Part shown: piece by piece, positions 8,504 to 17,915 of the stretch
Layout of the letters: each line of letters starts with the position of its first letter
Position numbering within the stretch: position 1 is the stretch's first letter
DNA from: Pseudomonas sp. SJZ074
Lineage (GTDB): Bacteria; Pseudomonadota; Gammaproteobacteria; Pseudomonadales; Pseudomonadaceae
Reading direction: 5' to 3'
NCBI RefSeq assembly: GCF_007828215.1
Contig: NZ_VIUE01000014.1
Span: 1-64,000, forward strand
DNA: 64,000 nucleotides
The notes under the pieces: generated by a model
Databases searched by the model: none
Seen by the model: only the letters and a program-made list of their open reading frames with translations
Told to the model about the DNA's origin: nothing
Made by a program: the position numbers and the translations under genes

Positions 8504-8579
8504 TGGTGGGTGATGACGGGATCGAACCGCCGACATTCTGCTTGTAAGGCAGACGCTCTCCCGGCTGAGCTAATCACCC
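8504..8579 (-). tRNA. tRNA-Val (anticodon TAC)
   Basis: 76 nt with encoded CCA: acceptor GGGTGAT/ATCACCC, D arm TAGCTCAGCCGGGAGAGC, anticodon loop CTTACAA, T arm GGTTCGATCCC. First gene of the tRNA-Val/Asp/Asp operon. Confidence 0.97.
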
Positions 8580-8600
8580 TTTGCTTCGCTGAGGCCGCGA

Positions 8601-8629
8601 AATTTACGCAGGTGCCGAAGCTAAGTCAA
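8601..8629 (-). promoter_or_regulatory. sigma-70 type promoter of the tRNA-Val/Asp operon
   Basis: Minus strand: TTGACT, a 17-base spacer and TAAATT, ending 21 bases upstream of the tRNA-Val 5' end. Confidence 0.75.
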
Positions 8630-8664
8630 TAGCAGGATTGGTTTTTTTTCAAAAACAGCGTCGA

Positions 8665-8744
8665 GCGGCAAGCTTCAAGTTGCAAGTCAAAAGCCTACCT
8701 CCCCGCTCTTACTTGCAGCTCGCAGCTTGCGGCTTGAAGCTGCT
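8665..8744. repeat. imperfect inverted repeat (CTTCAAG/CTTGAAG family)
   Basis: GGCAAGCTTCAAGTTGCAAG is answered by CTTGCAGCTCGCAGC and TTGCGGCTTGAAGC about 45 bases later. Similar AAGCTGCAAG-rich repeats are common between Pseudomonas genes; a related fragment occurs at 48504-48531. It lies directly after the SDR gene and could end its transcript. Confidence 0.5.
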
Positions 8745-8745
8745 T

Positions 8746-9519
8746 TCATTCATAGATCATTTTCTTGGTCATGCCGCCGTCCACCACGAACTCCTGGCCC
8801 GTGACGAAACCGGCGTTGCGCGACAACAGCCACGCCACCATCGCCGCCACATCCTCTACTGTGCCCACCCTACCCGCCGGATGCTGGGCATGGTCGGCGT
8901 CGGTCAACGGCTCTGCTCGGCGCTGGGACGGGTCCCGTGCGTCGATCCAGCCAGGGCTGACGGCGTTGACCCGGATTTCCGGCCCGAGGCTGATCGCCAA
9001 GGCATGGGTCAGCGCCAGCAGCCCACCTTTGCTCGCGGCATAGGCTTCGGTATCGGGCTCCGACTGCGCGGCACGGGTCGAGGCCAGGTTGACGATGGCG
9101 CCGTTGTGGGCACGCAGGTAAGGCGCACAATGCTTGGCCAGCAGCATCGGCCCGCCGAGGTTCACCGCCAGGACCCGATTCCAGTGGGCCAGGTCAAGGC
9201 TTTCGAGGGTAATGTTGTGCGGGTCGGCAATGGCCGCGTTGCACACCAGCGCATCGAGCCGGCCGAACTGACCCAGCACCTCGGCAATTCCGGTGGCGAC
9301 CTGGGCTTCGTCCGCTACGTCCATGGCGATGAACCAGGCGTTATCACCCAACGTCCTGGCCACCTTGGAGCCGCGCTCGCGATCCAGGTCGGTCAGGACC
9401 ACTTGCCAGCCTTCACAGATCAGCCAGGCGGCGATGCCCAGGCCAATGCCCCGGGCAGCGCCCGTCACCAGTGCAACCCGGCCATGGGTGCCGCTGGGCG
9501 GCGTTGCCAGCTCGATCAC
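8746..9519 (-). CDS. short-chain dehydrogenase/reductase
   Basis: 257 residues, classical SDR. Cofactor motif VTGAARGIGLG near residue 20, NAA in LVCNAAIADP, a catalytic Ser in VNLASTRAA, and YAASK as the YxxxK pair, with VDGGM at the C-terminus. Substrate unknown. The start codon is GTG and overlaps the metZ stop codon as GTGA, so the gene is translationally coupled to metZ at the end of its transcript. The same pairing is known from P. aeruginosa. Confidence 0.88.
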   Translation of the reverse strand: MIELATPPSGTHGRVALVTGAARGIGLGIAAWLICEGWQVVLTDLDRERGSKVARTLGDNAWFIAMDVADEAQVATGIAEVLGQFGRLDALVCNAAIADPHNITLESLDLAHWNRVLAVNLGGPMLLAKHCAPYLRAHNGAIVNLASTRAAQSEPDTEAYAASKGGLLALTHALAISLGPEIRVNAVSPGWIDARDPSQRRAEPLTDADHAQHPAGRVGTVEDVAAMVAWLLSRNAGFVTGQEFVVDGGMTKKMIYE

Positions 9520-10727
9520 AAGGCCGCCAAGCCACGCGCCAGGTCGGCTTGCAGGTCGGCCACGTCTTCCAGGCCCACCGCAACGCGGATCAGGCTGTCG
9601 CGGATCCCCGCCGCTTCACGTTCCTGCGGCGACAGACGGCCGTGGGAGGTGGTGCTCGGGTGGGTGATGGTGGTCTTGCTGTCGCCCAGGTTGGCGGTGA
9701 TGGACACCAGCCGGGTAGCATCGATGAAGCGCCAGGCGCCCTCCTTGCCTCCCTTGACCTCGAAGCTCACCACGGCGCCGAAACCGCGCTGCTGGCGCAG
9801 GGCCAGGTCGTGCTGCGGGTGGCTCTTGAGTCCGGCGTAATGGACTTTCTCGATGCCGTCCTGCTGCTCCAGCCACTCGGCCAGAGCCTGGGCATTGGCA
9901 CAGTGGGCTTTCATGCGCAGGCCCAGGGTTTCCAGGCCCTTGAGGAAAACCCAGGCGTTGAATGGGCTGAGGGTCGGTCCGGCGGTGCGTAGGAAGCCCA
10001 CCACCTCTTTCATCTGCTCGCTACGACCGGCCACCACGCCGCCCATGCAACGGCCCTGGCCGTCGATGAACTTGGTGGCTGAATGCACCACCACGTCCGC
10101 GCCCAGTTTCAGTGGTTGTTGCAGCGCCGGGGTGCAGAAACAGTTGTCGACCACCAGCATGGCGCCCTTGGCGTGGGCAATTTCCGCCAACGCGGCAATG
10201 TCCACCAGTTCGGCCAAGGGGTTGGACGGCGATTCGACGAACAGCAATTTGGTGTTGGCCTTGATCGCCGCATCCCAACCGGACAGATCCGCCAGGGCCA
10301 CGTAATCGACTTCCACGCCGAAGCGCTTGAAGTACTTTTCGAACAGGCTGATGGTCGAGCCGAAGACACTGCGCGATACCAGCACATGATCACCGGCGCT
10401 GCACAGGCTCATCACCACGGCCATGATCGCCGCCATGCCAGTGGCAGTAGCAACTGCCTGCTCAGCCCCTTCCAGCGCGGCGATACGCTCTTCGAAAGCG
10501 CGCACGGTGGGGTTGGTGTAGCGCGAGTAGACATTGCCCGGTACTTCACCGGCGAACCGCGCCGCCGCGTCGGCCGCGGTACGGAACACGTAGCTGGAGG
10601 TGAAGAACATCGGATCGCCGTGTTCGGCTTCCGGCGTGCGGTGCTGCCCGGCGCGAACCGCCAGGGTGTCGAACGCTACGCCTTCAAGGTCGCTGTCCAG
10701 CCGACCGGCATCCCAATCCTGACTCAT
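9516..10727 (-). CDS. metZ: O-succinylhomoserine sulfhydrylase
   Basis: 403 residues from the ATG at 10727. A Cys/Met-metabolism PLP enzyme: PGNVYSRYTNPTV near the N-terminus, the PLP lysine in HSATKFIDGQGR, and SPFNAWVFLKGLETL. MetZ makes homocysteine directly from O-succinylhomoserine and sulfide in the Pseudomonas methionine route. Placement next to purF and cvpA matches P. aeruginosa and supports MetZ over cystathionine gamma-synthase. Confidence 0.92.
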   Translation of the reverse strand: MSQDWDAGRLDSDLEGVAFDTLAVRAGQHRTPEAEHGDPMFFTSSYVFRTAADAAARFAGEVPGNVYSRYTNPTVRAFEERIAALEGAEQAVATATGMAAIMAVVMSLCSAGDHVLVSRSVFGSTISLFEKYFKRFGVEVDYVALADLSGWDAAIKANTKLLFVESPSNPLAELVDIAALAEIAHAKGAMLVVDNCFCTPALQQPLKLGADVVVHSATKFIDGQGRCMGGVVAGRSEQMKEVVGFLRTAGPTLSPFNAWVFLKGLETLGLRMKAHCANAQALAEWLEQQDGIEKVHYAGLKSHPQHDLALRQQRGFGAVVSFEVKGGKEGAWRFIDATRLVSITANLGDSKTTITHPSTTSHGRLSPQEREAAGIRDSLIRVAVGLEDVADLQADLARGLAAL

Positions 10728-10756
10728 GCTGTCACTCCTGCAATCGGTCAAACGCA

Positions 10757-10778
10757 AACCGGCCCCTCAGGGCCGGTT
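10757..10778 (-). terminator. GC-rich hairpin between purF and metZ
   Basis: AACCGGCCC-CTCA-GGGCCGGTT, eight bases beyond the purF stop codon. There is only a weak T run on the minus strand (TTTGCGTTTG), so it may attenuate rather than stop transcription into metZ. Confidence 0.5.
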
Positions 10779-10785
10779 CGTCACT

Positions 10786-12291
10786 TTAGTTGTTGTACAG
10801 ATCGATGATCGCGCTGACCGCCTGGGTCTTGGCCTTGGACGCATCGTTGCGGGCGCTTTCGATCTTGTTCAGGTAGGCCTCGTCGATATCGCCGGTGACG
10901 TACTTGCCGTCGAACACCGCACAGTCGAACTGTTCGATCTTGATCTTGCCGCCACCCACGGCCTCGATCAAGTCCGGCAGGTCCTGGTAGATCAGCCAGT
11001 CGGCACCGATCAGGTCGGCGACTTCCTGGGTGGTGCGGTTATGAGCGATCAACTCATGGGCACTCGGCATGTCGATGCCGTAGACATTCGGGTAGCGCAC
11101 GGCCGGGGCCGCGGAGCAGAAGTACACGTTCTTGGCGCCGGCTTCGCGGGCCATCTGGATGATCTGCTTGCAGGTGGTGCCACGCACGATGGAGTCATCC
11201 ACCAGCATCACGTTCTTGCCGCGGAATTCCAGCTCGATGGCGTTGAGTTTCTGGCGCACGGATTTTTTCCGTGCAGCCTGGCCCGGCATGATGAAGGTGC
11301 GGCCGATGTAGCGGTTCTTCACGAAGCCTTCGCGGAACTTGACGCCCAGGTGGTTCGCCAGTTCCAGGGCCGCGGTGCGGCTGGTGTCCGGAATCGGGAT
11401 GACCACGTCGATGTCATGATCCGGACGCTCGCGCAGGATCTTCTCGGCCAGTTTCTCACCCATACGCAGGCGCGCCTTGTAGACCGAGATACCGTCGATG
11501 ATCGAGTCGGGGCGCGCCAGGTAGACGTGTTCGAAGATGCACGGCGTGAGGCTCGGATTGGTCGCGCACTGGCGGGTGAACAACTTGCCGTCTTCAGTGA
11601 TGTAGACCGCTTCGCCCGGGGCCAGGTCGCGAATCAGGGTGAAGCCCAGCACGTCCAGGGACACGCTTTCGGAGGCGATCATGTACTCGACGCCTTCGTC
11701 GGTGTGACGCTGGCCGAAGACGATAGGACGAATGCCGTGGGGGTCGCGGAAACCGACGATACCGTAGCCGGTGACCATCGCCACCACCGAGTAGCCACCA
11801 ACACAGCGGTTATGCACGTCGGTCACGGCGGCGAACACATCCTCTTCGGTCGGCTGCAGCTTGCCACGCTGGGCCAGCTCGTGGGCGAACACGTTGAGCA
11901 TCACTTCCGAGTCGGAACTGGTGTTGACGTGGCGCAGGTCGGATTCGTAGATTTCCTTGGCCAACTGCTCGACGTTGGTCAGGTTGCCGTTGTGCGCCAG
12001 GGTGATGCCATACGGCGAGTTGACGTAGAACGGCTGGGCTTCGGCCGAGGTCGAACTGCCCGCCGTCGGGTAGCGCACATGGCCGATGCCCATGTGGCCG
12101 ACCAGGCGCTGCATGTGACGCTGGTGGAACACGTCACGTACCAGACCGTTGTCCTTGCGCAGGAATAACCGGCCGTCATGGCTGGTCACGATACCGGCAG
12201 CGTCCTGGCCGCGGTGCTGGAGCACGGTTAGCGCGTCATACAGCGCCTGATTGACGTTCGACTTACCGACGATACCGACGATGCCACACAT
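10786..12291 (-). CDS. purF: amidophosphoribosyltransferase
   Basis: 501 residues from ATG 12291, so that Cys2 of MCGIVGIVGK becomes the N-terminal nucleophile after Met removal; an upstream in-frame start would bury it and is rejected. Glutaminase domain first (HRGQDAAGI, GHVRYPTAGSS), then the PRPP-binding loop VMLVDDSIVRGTT. Catalyses the first step of de novo purine synthesis, PRPP plus glutamine to phosphoribosylamine. It follows cvpA, as in other gamma-proteobacteria. Confidence 0.97.
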   Translation of the reverse strand: MCGIVGIVGKSNVNQALYDALTVLQHRGQDAAGIVTSHDGRLFLRKDNGLVRDVFHQRHMQRLVGHMGIGHVRYPTAGSSTSAEAQPFYVNSPYGITLAHNGNLTNVEQLAKEIYESDLRHVNTSSDSEVMLNVFAHELAQRGKLQPTEEDVFAAVTDVHNRCVGGYSVVAMVTGYGIVGFRDPHGIRPIVFGQRHTDEGVEYMIASESVSLDVLGFTLIRDLAPGEAVYITEDGKLFTRQCATNPSLTPCIFEHVYLARPDSIIDGISVYKARLRMGEKLAEKILRERPDHDIDVVIPIPDTSRTAALELANHLGVKFREGFVKNRYIGRTFIMPGQAARKKSVRQKLNAIELEFRGKNVMLVDDSIVRGTTCKQIIQMAREAGAKNVYFCSAAPAVRYPNVYGIDMPSAHELIAHNRTTQEVADLIGADWLIYQDLPDLIEAVGGGKIKIEQFDCAVFDGKYVTGDIDEAYLNKIESARNDASKAKTQAVSAIIDLYNN

Positions 12292-12332
12292 GCGACGCAA
12301 CCCCTACTTAATGGATCTGAACTGAACAACAC

Positions 12333-12893
12333 TCACTGCGGCGTTTTGGCCGGCGGCAAGAGGTGTTCCTTGAACGGTATTTCAGCGGGTACGCTGATAC
12401 CGCTGGCAAGCCACTGACTGCTCCAACCCAGGATCAGGTTTTTTGACCAGTCTGCGACCAATAGAAATTGTGGCACGAGCCGGGACTCCTGCCACCACGA
12501 ATCCTGTTGTACCGGCCCCAGGCTCAGCAGCCCGACGGCCACGACCACCAGCAACGCGCCACGCGCGGCGCCAAAGGCCATGCCCAGGAACCGGTCCGTC
12601 CCGGAAAGCCCGGTGACGCGAATCAGTTCGCCGATCAGATAGTTGATCATTGCGCCGACCAGCAAGGTGGCGATAAACAAGATGGCACAGCCCGCGATCA
12701 CGCGAGCCGACGGCGTTTCGATGTATCCGGCGAGGTACTGGGACAGCGAGCCACCAAACATCCAGGCAACGATTCCCGCGATGATCCAGGTCAGCAGCGA
12801 GAGGGCTTCCTTGACGAAGCCTCGGCTCAGACTGATCAATGCGGAAATGGCGATGATCGCTACGATCGCCCAGTCAACCCAGGTAAATGGCAC
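12333..12893 (-). CDS. cvpA: CvpA-family membrane protein
   Basis: 186 residues with four hydrophobic segments, starting MPFTWVDWAIVAIIAISALISLSRG, and the RGFVKEALSL motif typical of the family. CvpA was named for colicin V production in E. coli, and relatives support envelope homeostasis. It precedes purF with a 41-base gap. Located in the inner membrane. Confidence 0.9.
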   Translation of the reverse strand: MPFTWVDWAIVAIIAISALISLSRGFVKEALSLLTWIIAGIVAWMFGGSLSQYLAGYIETPSARVIAGCAILFIATLLVGAMINYLIGELIRVTGLSGTDRFLGMAFGAARGALLVVVAVGLLSLGPVQQDSWWQESRLVPQFLLVADWSKNLILGWSSQWLASGISVPAEIPFKEHLLPPAKTPQ

Positions 12894-12985
12894 GGTGCAG
12901 CCTACAGACGGATAAGGCGGCGCATTTTAGCAGAGCCCAGGGCAGTCGGTAAGCTGCGATTATCAGTGTAAGTAAAATCAGGCGC

Positions 12986-13648
12986 TTAGCCGCGCTCCGG
13001 CTGGAAACGCACCACAAAACCCTTGAGATTCTGCTGGCGGCCAAGCAGGTCGCGCAGGCGGTCGGCTTCGGCACGCTCGATCAACGGACCGACAAACACC
13101 CGGTTCTTGCCATCGGCGGAACGGATGTAGGCGTTGTAGCCCTGGCTGCGCAGGGATTTCTGCAGGCTTTCCGCACTTTCGCGACTGGTCAGGCTGGCCA
13201 GTTGCACGGACCAACTGACCGACAGGCCATTGGCGTCCACACGACTCTGGCTGGTGTCCGGCTTGGTCGGTGCCGCAGTGATCGGTTGCGTCGGCGCGGG
13301 CTTGACCGCCGGGGTCGCCGGCACAGGAGCTGGCGCTGGCGCGACAGCGGGCTTGGTCGAGACAGCCGGTGCCGCGGGGATCGGCGCAGAAGGCGTGGCC
13401 GGTTGCTCAGCCAGTTCTTCGTCGCTCGGGACCGGCTCCTGGGGCAGCGCCTGCGGCTCGGGCACCGTCACTGGCTCGACCTGCACAGGCGGAACCGATG
13501 GTGCCTGGGGCGCGGCAGGTGCATCGACCGTGACCTGGCGTTGCTCGTCCTGACGGGAAAACAGCATCGGCAGGAAAATCACCGCCAGGGCCACCAATAC
13601 CAGGGCCCCCACCATGCGCTGCTTGTATGCCTTATCCAGCAATGCCAT
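12986..13648 (-). CDS. SPOR-domain protein (DedD-like)
   Basis: 220 residues from ATG 13648; longer frames run into folC. Short cytoplasmic N-terminus, a transmembrane helix (MVGALVLVALAVIFLPMLF, residues about 11-29), a Pro/Ala-rich linker of about 100 residues, and a C-terminal SPOR domain (VSWSVQLASLTSRESAESL to the end). SPOR domains bind denuded septal peptidoglycan, so a role at the division site is likely. The start overlaps the folC stop region by 17 bases. Confidence 0.88.
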   Translation of the reverse strand: MALLDKAYKQRMVGALVLVALAVIFLPMLFSRQDEQRQVTVDAPAAPQAPSVPPVQVEPVTVPEPQALPQEPVPSDEELAEQPATPSAPIPAAPAVSTKPAVAPAPAPVPATPAVKPAPTQPITAAPTKPDTSQSRVDANGLSVSWSVQLASLTSRESAESLQKSLRSQGYNAYIRSADGKNRVFVGPLIERAEADRLRDLLGRQQNLKGFVVRFQPERG

Positions 13649-14939
13649 CTGCAGCTTCCTCCGTGGAGCGCCGGGCCAGCCATTGCAGGGCCTCGGCGAC
13701 ACAAAAAAATGATCCGAACAACAGGATTTCGTCATCGGCCGTTGCCACGGCGCACTGCCCTTCCAGCGCGGCAGCGACACTGCCGTAAGCATCCACCGAA
13801 GCGCCACGGCGTTGCAAGGCCGCCTGCAGTTCAACTGCAGGACGTGAGCGCGGCGAATTCAGGGGCGTTACCGCCCAGTGCTGGACACTAGCATCCAGCG
13901 CCTCGACCACACCATCCAGATCCTTGTCGGACAGCAGTCCGAACACCGCCAGGCGCCGCCCTGCCACCGGCCGCCGCGCCAGGCGCTCGGCCAGGTACTG
14001 AGCCGCATGGGGGTTGTGACCGACATCCAGCAACAGGTTCAGGCGCTTGCCCTGCCATTGGAACTGGCGCCGATCGAGACGACCGACGACGCGAGTCGCC
14101 TGCAATGCTTCGACGATTTGCCCGGCGTCCCACGGCAATCCCATCAGCAGGTAAGCCTGGAGCGCCAGCGCGGCGTTCTCCATTGGCAGATCCAGCTGCG
14201 GCAGGTCGTGCAACTCCACCGGACGCCCCTGCAGGTCGCTACCGCGCCATTGCCAATGCAGCTCGGTCATTGCCAGGTCGAAATCCCGTCCCCGCAGGAA
14301 AAACGGACAGGCCAGCTCCCGGACTTTGTCCAGCAGCGGTTGCGGAGGATTGAGGTCACCACAGAGCGCAGGCGCGCCCTGACGAAAGATACCGGCCTTC
14401 TCGAAAGCCACGGATTCGCGGGTATCGCCCAGGTAATCGGCATGGTCCACGCCGATGCTGGTGACCAATGCGATGTCCGCGTCCACCAGGTTGACCGTGT
14501 CCAGCCGTCCACCCAGGCCGACTTCCAGCACAACGGCATCGAGGCCGGCACGGGCGAACAACCAGAAGGCCGCCAGGGTGCCCATCTCGAAATACGTGAG
14601 GGAGATCTCGCCCCGCCCGGCGTCCACCGCGGCGATCGCCTCGCACAGCTCGGCATCGGCGGCTTCGATGCCGTTGACCTGCACCCGCTCGTTATAACGC
14701 AGCAGGTGTGGCGAACTGTAGACCCCGACGCTCAGCCCCTGGGCCCGCAGCAGCGAGGCCACGAAGGCACAGGTCGAGCCTTTGCCGTTGGTGCCGGTGA
14801 CGGTGATGACCCGGGGCGCCGGCTTGCCCAGCCCCATGCGGGACATGACCGCTTGCGAGCGCTCCAGCCCCATATCGATGGCAGATGGATGCAATTGTTC
14901 GAGATAGGCCAGCCAATCGTCCAGGGTGCGTTCGGTCAT
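13632..14939 (-). CDS. folC: bifunctional folylpolyglutamate/dihydrofolate synthase
   Basis: 435 residues, Mur-ligase fold. P-loop TVTGTNGKGSTCAF near residue 50; VLEVGLGGRLDTVN and SIGVDHADYLG are conserved in FolC. It joins dihydropteroate with glutamate and extends polyglutamate tails. Its start overlaps the accD stop as ATGA, implying coupled translation from accD into folC. Confidence 0.96.
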   Translation of the reverse strand: MTERTLDDWLAYLEQLHPSAIDMGLERSQAVMSRMGLGKPAPRVITVTGTNGKGSTCAFVASLLRAQGLSVGVYSSPHLLRYNERVQVNGIEAADAELCEAIAAVDAGRGEISLTYFEMGTLAAFWLFARAGLDAVVLEVGLGGRLDTVNLVDADIALVTSIGVDHADYLGDTRESVAFEKAGIFRQGAPALCGDLNPPQPLLDKVRELACPFFLRGRDFDLAMTELHWQWRGSDLQGRPVELHDLPQLDLPMENAALALQAYLLMGLPWDAGQIVEALQATRVVGRLDRRQFQWQGKRLNLLLDVGHNPHAAQYLAERLARRPVAGRRLAVFGLLSDKDLDGVVEALDASVQHWAVTPLNSPRSRPAVELQAALQRRGASVDAYGSVAAALEGQCAVATADDEILLFGSFFCVAEALQWLARRSTEEAADGIAG

Positions 14940-15856
14940 AGCCCGGCAGGCACCGGCGGAACCACCATCGGCTCGATGGGTGCGGCGACGTACTGAGGCG
15001 TCGGCAGGCCCATCAGTTGCGCCAGCAGGTTACCCAGACGCGGACGCAGTTCCTGGCGATGGATGATCATGTCGATGGCACCGTGCTCCAGCAGGAACTC
15101 ACTGCGCTGGAAGCCTTCCGGCAGTTTTTCGCGCACGGTCTGCTCGATGACGCGTGGACCGGCAAAGCCGATCAGGGCTTTCGGCTCGCCGACGATCACG
15201 TCGCCCAGCATTGCCAGGCTGGCGGAGACACCGCCGTAGACCGGATCGGTCAGCACCGAGATGAACGGCAGGCCTTCTTCGCGCAGACGCGCCAGGACAG
15301 CGGAGGTCTTGGCCATCTGCATCAGCGAGATCAGCGCTTCCTGCATCCGCGCACCGCCGGAAGCGGCGAAGCAGATCATCGGGCAACGGTTTTCCAGGGC
15401 ATAGTTGGCGGCGCGCACGAAGCGCTCGCCGACGATGGCGCCCATGGAACCGCCCATGAAGGAGAACTCGAAGGCCGAGACCACCACCGGCATACCCAGC
15501 AGGGTGCCGCTCATGGACACCAGGGCGTCTTTTTCGCCGGTCTGCTTCTGGGCGGCGGTCAGGCGATCCTTGTACTTCTTGCCGTCGCGGAATTTCAGAC
15601 GATCCACGGGCTCAAGGTCCGCACCCAGCTCAACACGGCCTTCGGCGTCCAGGAAAATATCGATACGGGCACGCGCGCCAATGCGCATGTGGTGATTGCA
15701 CTTGGGGCAAACGTCCAGGGTCTTTTCCAGCTCGGGACGGTACAGCACCGCTTCGCAGGATGGACATTTGTGCCACAGACCTTCAGGCACCGAGCTTTTC
15801 TTCACCTCGGAACGCATGATCGAAGGGATCAGTTTGTCTACCAACCAGTTGCTCAT
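14936..15856 (-). CDS. accD: acetyl-CoA carboxylase carboxyltransferase beta subunit
   Basis: 306 residues from ATG 15856 (MSNWLVDKLIP); the upstream extension of the open frame has no family resemblance. A Cys4 zinc ribbon (CPSC and CPKC, residues about 27-49) precedes the crotonase-fold carboxyltransferase domain (AASGGARMQEALISLMQM, DPVYGGVSASLA). It works with AccA to make malonyl-CoA. The 257 bases between it and trpF show no gene. Confidence 0.96.
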   Translation of the reverse strand: MSNWLVDKLIPSIMRSEVKKSSVPEGLWHKCPSCEAVLYRPELEKTLDVCPKCNHHMRIGARARIDIFLDAEGRVELGADLEPVDRLKFRDGKKYKDRLTAAQKQTGEKDALVSMSGTLLGMPVVVSAFEFSFMGGSMGAIVGERFVRAANYALENRCPMICFAASGGARMQEALISLMQMAKTSAVLARLREEGLPFISVLTDPVYGGVSASLAMLGDVIVGEPKALIGFAGPRVIEQTVREKLPEGFQRSEFLLEHGAIDMIIHRQELRPRLGNLLAQLMGLPTPQYVAAPIEPMVVPPVPAGL

Positions 15857-16113
15857 GCTTTCTTTCTCCAGTACCGGCGGCCCGAACGCTCTGGTTCGCG
15901 GCCCCGCGTATGCCCTTGAGCTAAATTCATTGTGCGGCGAGGGCCGAAAAGCCACCACGGTCAGCGCCAGACATGACCTGCGTGCAGCCCAACCTTCCTC
16001 AACCATTCCAGCAACCGCTGCACCGCGGTTGCCACTACGCTATCGGCCCGCCCGGAGGCGGCGCCTGCCTGCTGTGTACAGTGCAGGTATGGACGGCGGC
16101 AGTCTGCCAGCCG

Positions 16114-16746
16114 TCACATTGGCGGCTGGCTGCTGCGCACAGCGGCCATGAACGCCCGGATCCTGGCCGGATCCTTGATGCCCTTGCCCTGCTCCACCCC
16201 GCCGCTCACGTCCACCGCGTAAGGACGGACCTGGCGAATCGCTTCGGCCACGTTGTCGGCCGTCAGGCCACCGGCGAGTATGATCGGCTTGCTCAGCCCG
16301 CGGGGCACCAGTGACCAGTCGAACGCTTCACCGGTCCCACCTGGAACGCCCTCCACATAAGTGTCCAGCAAAATGCCGCTGGCGCTGGCGAACGTCCCGC
16401 ATGCAGCCGCGATATCATCCCCCGCCTTGACCCGCAGCGCCTTGATATAGGGACGGTGCCAGCCTTCGCAATCGGCTGGCTTCTCGTCGCCATGGAACTG
16501 CAACAGGCCCAGCGGCACTGCATCGAGTATCTCGCCCAGCTCGCAACGGCTGGCGTTGACGAACAGGCCGACCGGAGTCACGAACGGCGGCAAGGCCTGG
16601 ATGATCGCCCTCGCCTGCTGCACGGTCACCGCCCGCGGGCTCTTGGCATAGAACACCAGCCCGATGGCATCGGCACCGGCCTCGACAGCCGCCAGCGCGT
16701 CCTCGACGCGGGTGATCCCGCAAATCTTGCTGCGAACGACCGACAT
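16114..16746 (-). CDS. trpF: phosphoribosylanthranilate isomerase
   Basis: 210 residues, TIM barrel. KICGITR near the N-terminus carries the catalytic Cys, and a late Asp in YAVDVSGGVE is the general acid; ILAGGLTADNV binds phosphate. Third step of tryptophan synthesis. In Pseudomonas trpF stands apart from trpGDC, between truA and accD, exactly as here. Confidence 0.96.
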   Translation of the reverse strand: MSVVRSKICGITRVEDALAAVEAGADAIGLVFYAKSPRAVTVQQARAIIQALPPFVTPVGLFVNASRCELGEILDAVPLGLLQFHGDEKPADCEGWHRPYIKALRVKAGDDIAAACGTFASASGILLDTYVEGVPGGTGEAFDWSLVPRGLSKPIILAGGLTADNVAEAIRQVRPYAVDVSGGVEQGKGIKDPARIRAFMAAVRSSQPPM

Positions 16747-16808
16747 GTTGTCAAAACCCCAGCTGAATCCGTGAAAGTTCCGGATGGTAGCAAATGCAGC
16801 GGGGGCCG

Positions 16809-17690
16809 TCAGCCGTCGAGTTCCGCGAAGCCGGTGAGGAAATGTGGCCCGATGTAACGCTCTGGCAGTTCGAACTCGTCGCGGTATTCAACCTGCACCA
16901 GGTACAAGCCAAACGGATGCGCCGTCACGCCTCCGGAGCGGCGGATGCGGCTGTCGAGCACTTCCTTGACCCACTCCACCGGTCGCTCACCGGCACCGAT
17001 GGTCATCAGCACGCCGGCGATGTTGCGCACCATGTGGTGCAGGAATGCACTGGCGCGGACGTCGAGCACAATCATTTTGCCGTGACGGGTCACACGCAGG
17101 TGATGCAGCTCCTTGATCGGCGACTTGGCCTGGCACTGGCCGGCGCGAAAGGCGCTGAAATCATGAACCCCGACCAGGTACTGCGCAGCTTCGGCCATAC
17201 GCTCGACATCCAGCGGACGGTGGTTCCAGGTGACCTCTTCGTTCAAGTGCGCCGGACGGATCTGGTCGTTGTAGATCACATAGCGATAACGCCGGGCGAT
17301 GGCCTTGAAGCGTGCATGGAAATGCGCCGGCATCACTTTGGCCCAGCTGACGCTGACGTCATGGGGCAGATTGATGTTGGCCCCCATGACCCAGGCCTTC
17401 ATCGAACGTTCGACCTGGGTGTCGAAATGCACTACCTGGCCGCAGGCATGCACACCGGCATCGGTGCGCCCGGCACAGTGCAGCGACACGGGTGAATCGG
17501 CGACTTTGGACAGCGCGTTTTCAAGGGTTTCCTGCACGGTCGCGACACCGGAGGCCTGGCGCTGCCAGCCGCGATAGCGCGAGCCTTTGTATTCAACGCC
17601 CAAGGCGATCCGGAAAAAGCCGTCAGCCGCCATTTCGGCGGCCGGGTTGTCTATGTTTGCCAAGGAATTACAGCCTGCTGAGGTACGCAA
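16809..17690 (-). CDS. truA: tRNA pseudouridine(38-40) synthase
   Basis: Up to 293 residues. GVEYKGSRYRGWQ and the catalytic Asp in CAGRTDAGVHACGQ identify TruA; FLHHMVRNIAGVL is the conserved C-terminal motif. It modifies the anticodon arm of many tRNAs. The exact start is uncertain: ATG 17690, a TTG at 17660 and ATG 17633 are all in frame before the conserved part, none with a strong ribosome site. Confidence 0.93.
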   Translation of the reverse strand: MRTSAGCNSLANIDNPAAEMAADGFFRIALGVEYKGSRYRGWQRQASGVATVQETLENALSKVADSPVSLHCAGRTDAGVHACGQVVHFDTQVERSMKAWVMGANINLPHDVSVSWAKVMPAHFHARFKAIARRYRYVIYNDQIRPAHLNEEVTWNHRPLDVERMAEAAQYLVGVHDFSAFRAGQCQAKSPIKELHHLRVTRHGKMIVLDVRASAFLHHMVRNIAGVLMTIGAGERPVEWVKEVLDSRIRRSGGVTAHPFGLYLVQVEYRDEFELPERYIGPHFLTGFAELDG

Positions 17691-17754
17691 AGGCGGGCAT
17701 TATAAGGCGGGTTGGAGGGGATGCCAGTGCAACCGTCGATCCGGTGCTGGCCTC

Positions 17755-17894
17755 ATCGCGAGCAGGCTCGCTCCCACAGGGGATTTGCGACGCTCACAAG
17801 GCCCTGTGGGAGCGGGCTTGCACGCGAAACGGTGGCACAGCCAGCATTGATGCAGCCTGATACACCGCCTTCGCGAGCAAGCCCGCTCCCACAG
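17755..17894. repeat. REP cluster (three units)
   Basis: Units of the GTGGGAGCGGGCTTGC type at 17755-17780 (inverted, diverged), 17804-17829 and 17869-17894 (inverted), between truA and fimV. The outer two can pair with the middle one to form long hairpins. Confidence 0.9.
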
Positions 17895-17915
17895 GATTGC
17901 GTCTGAACCCAAGTT

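Noticed and set aside
15857..16113. Gene between accD and trpF
   Set aside because: The open frame upstream of accD is an extension without conserved motif; nothing else is supported.
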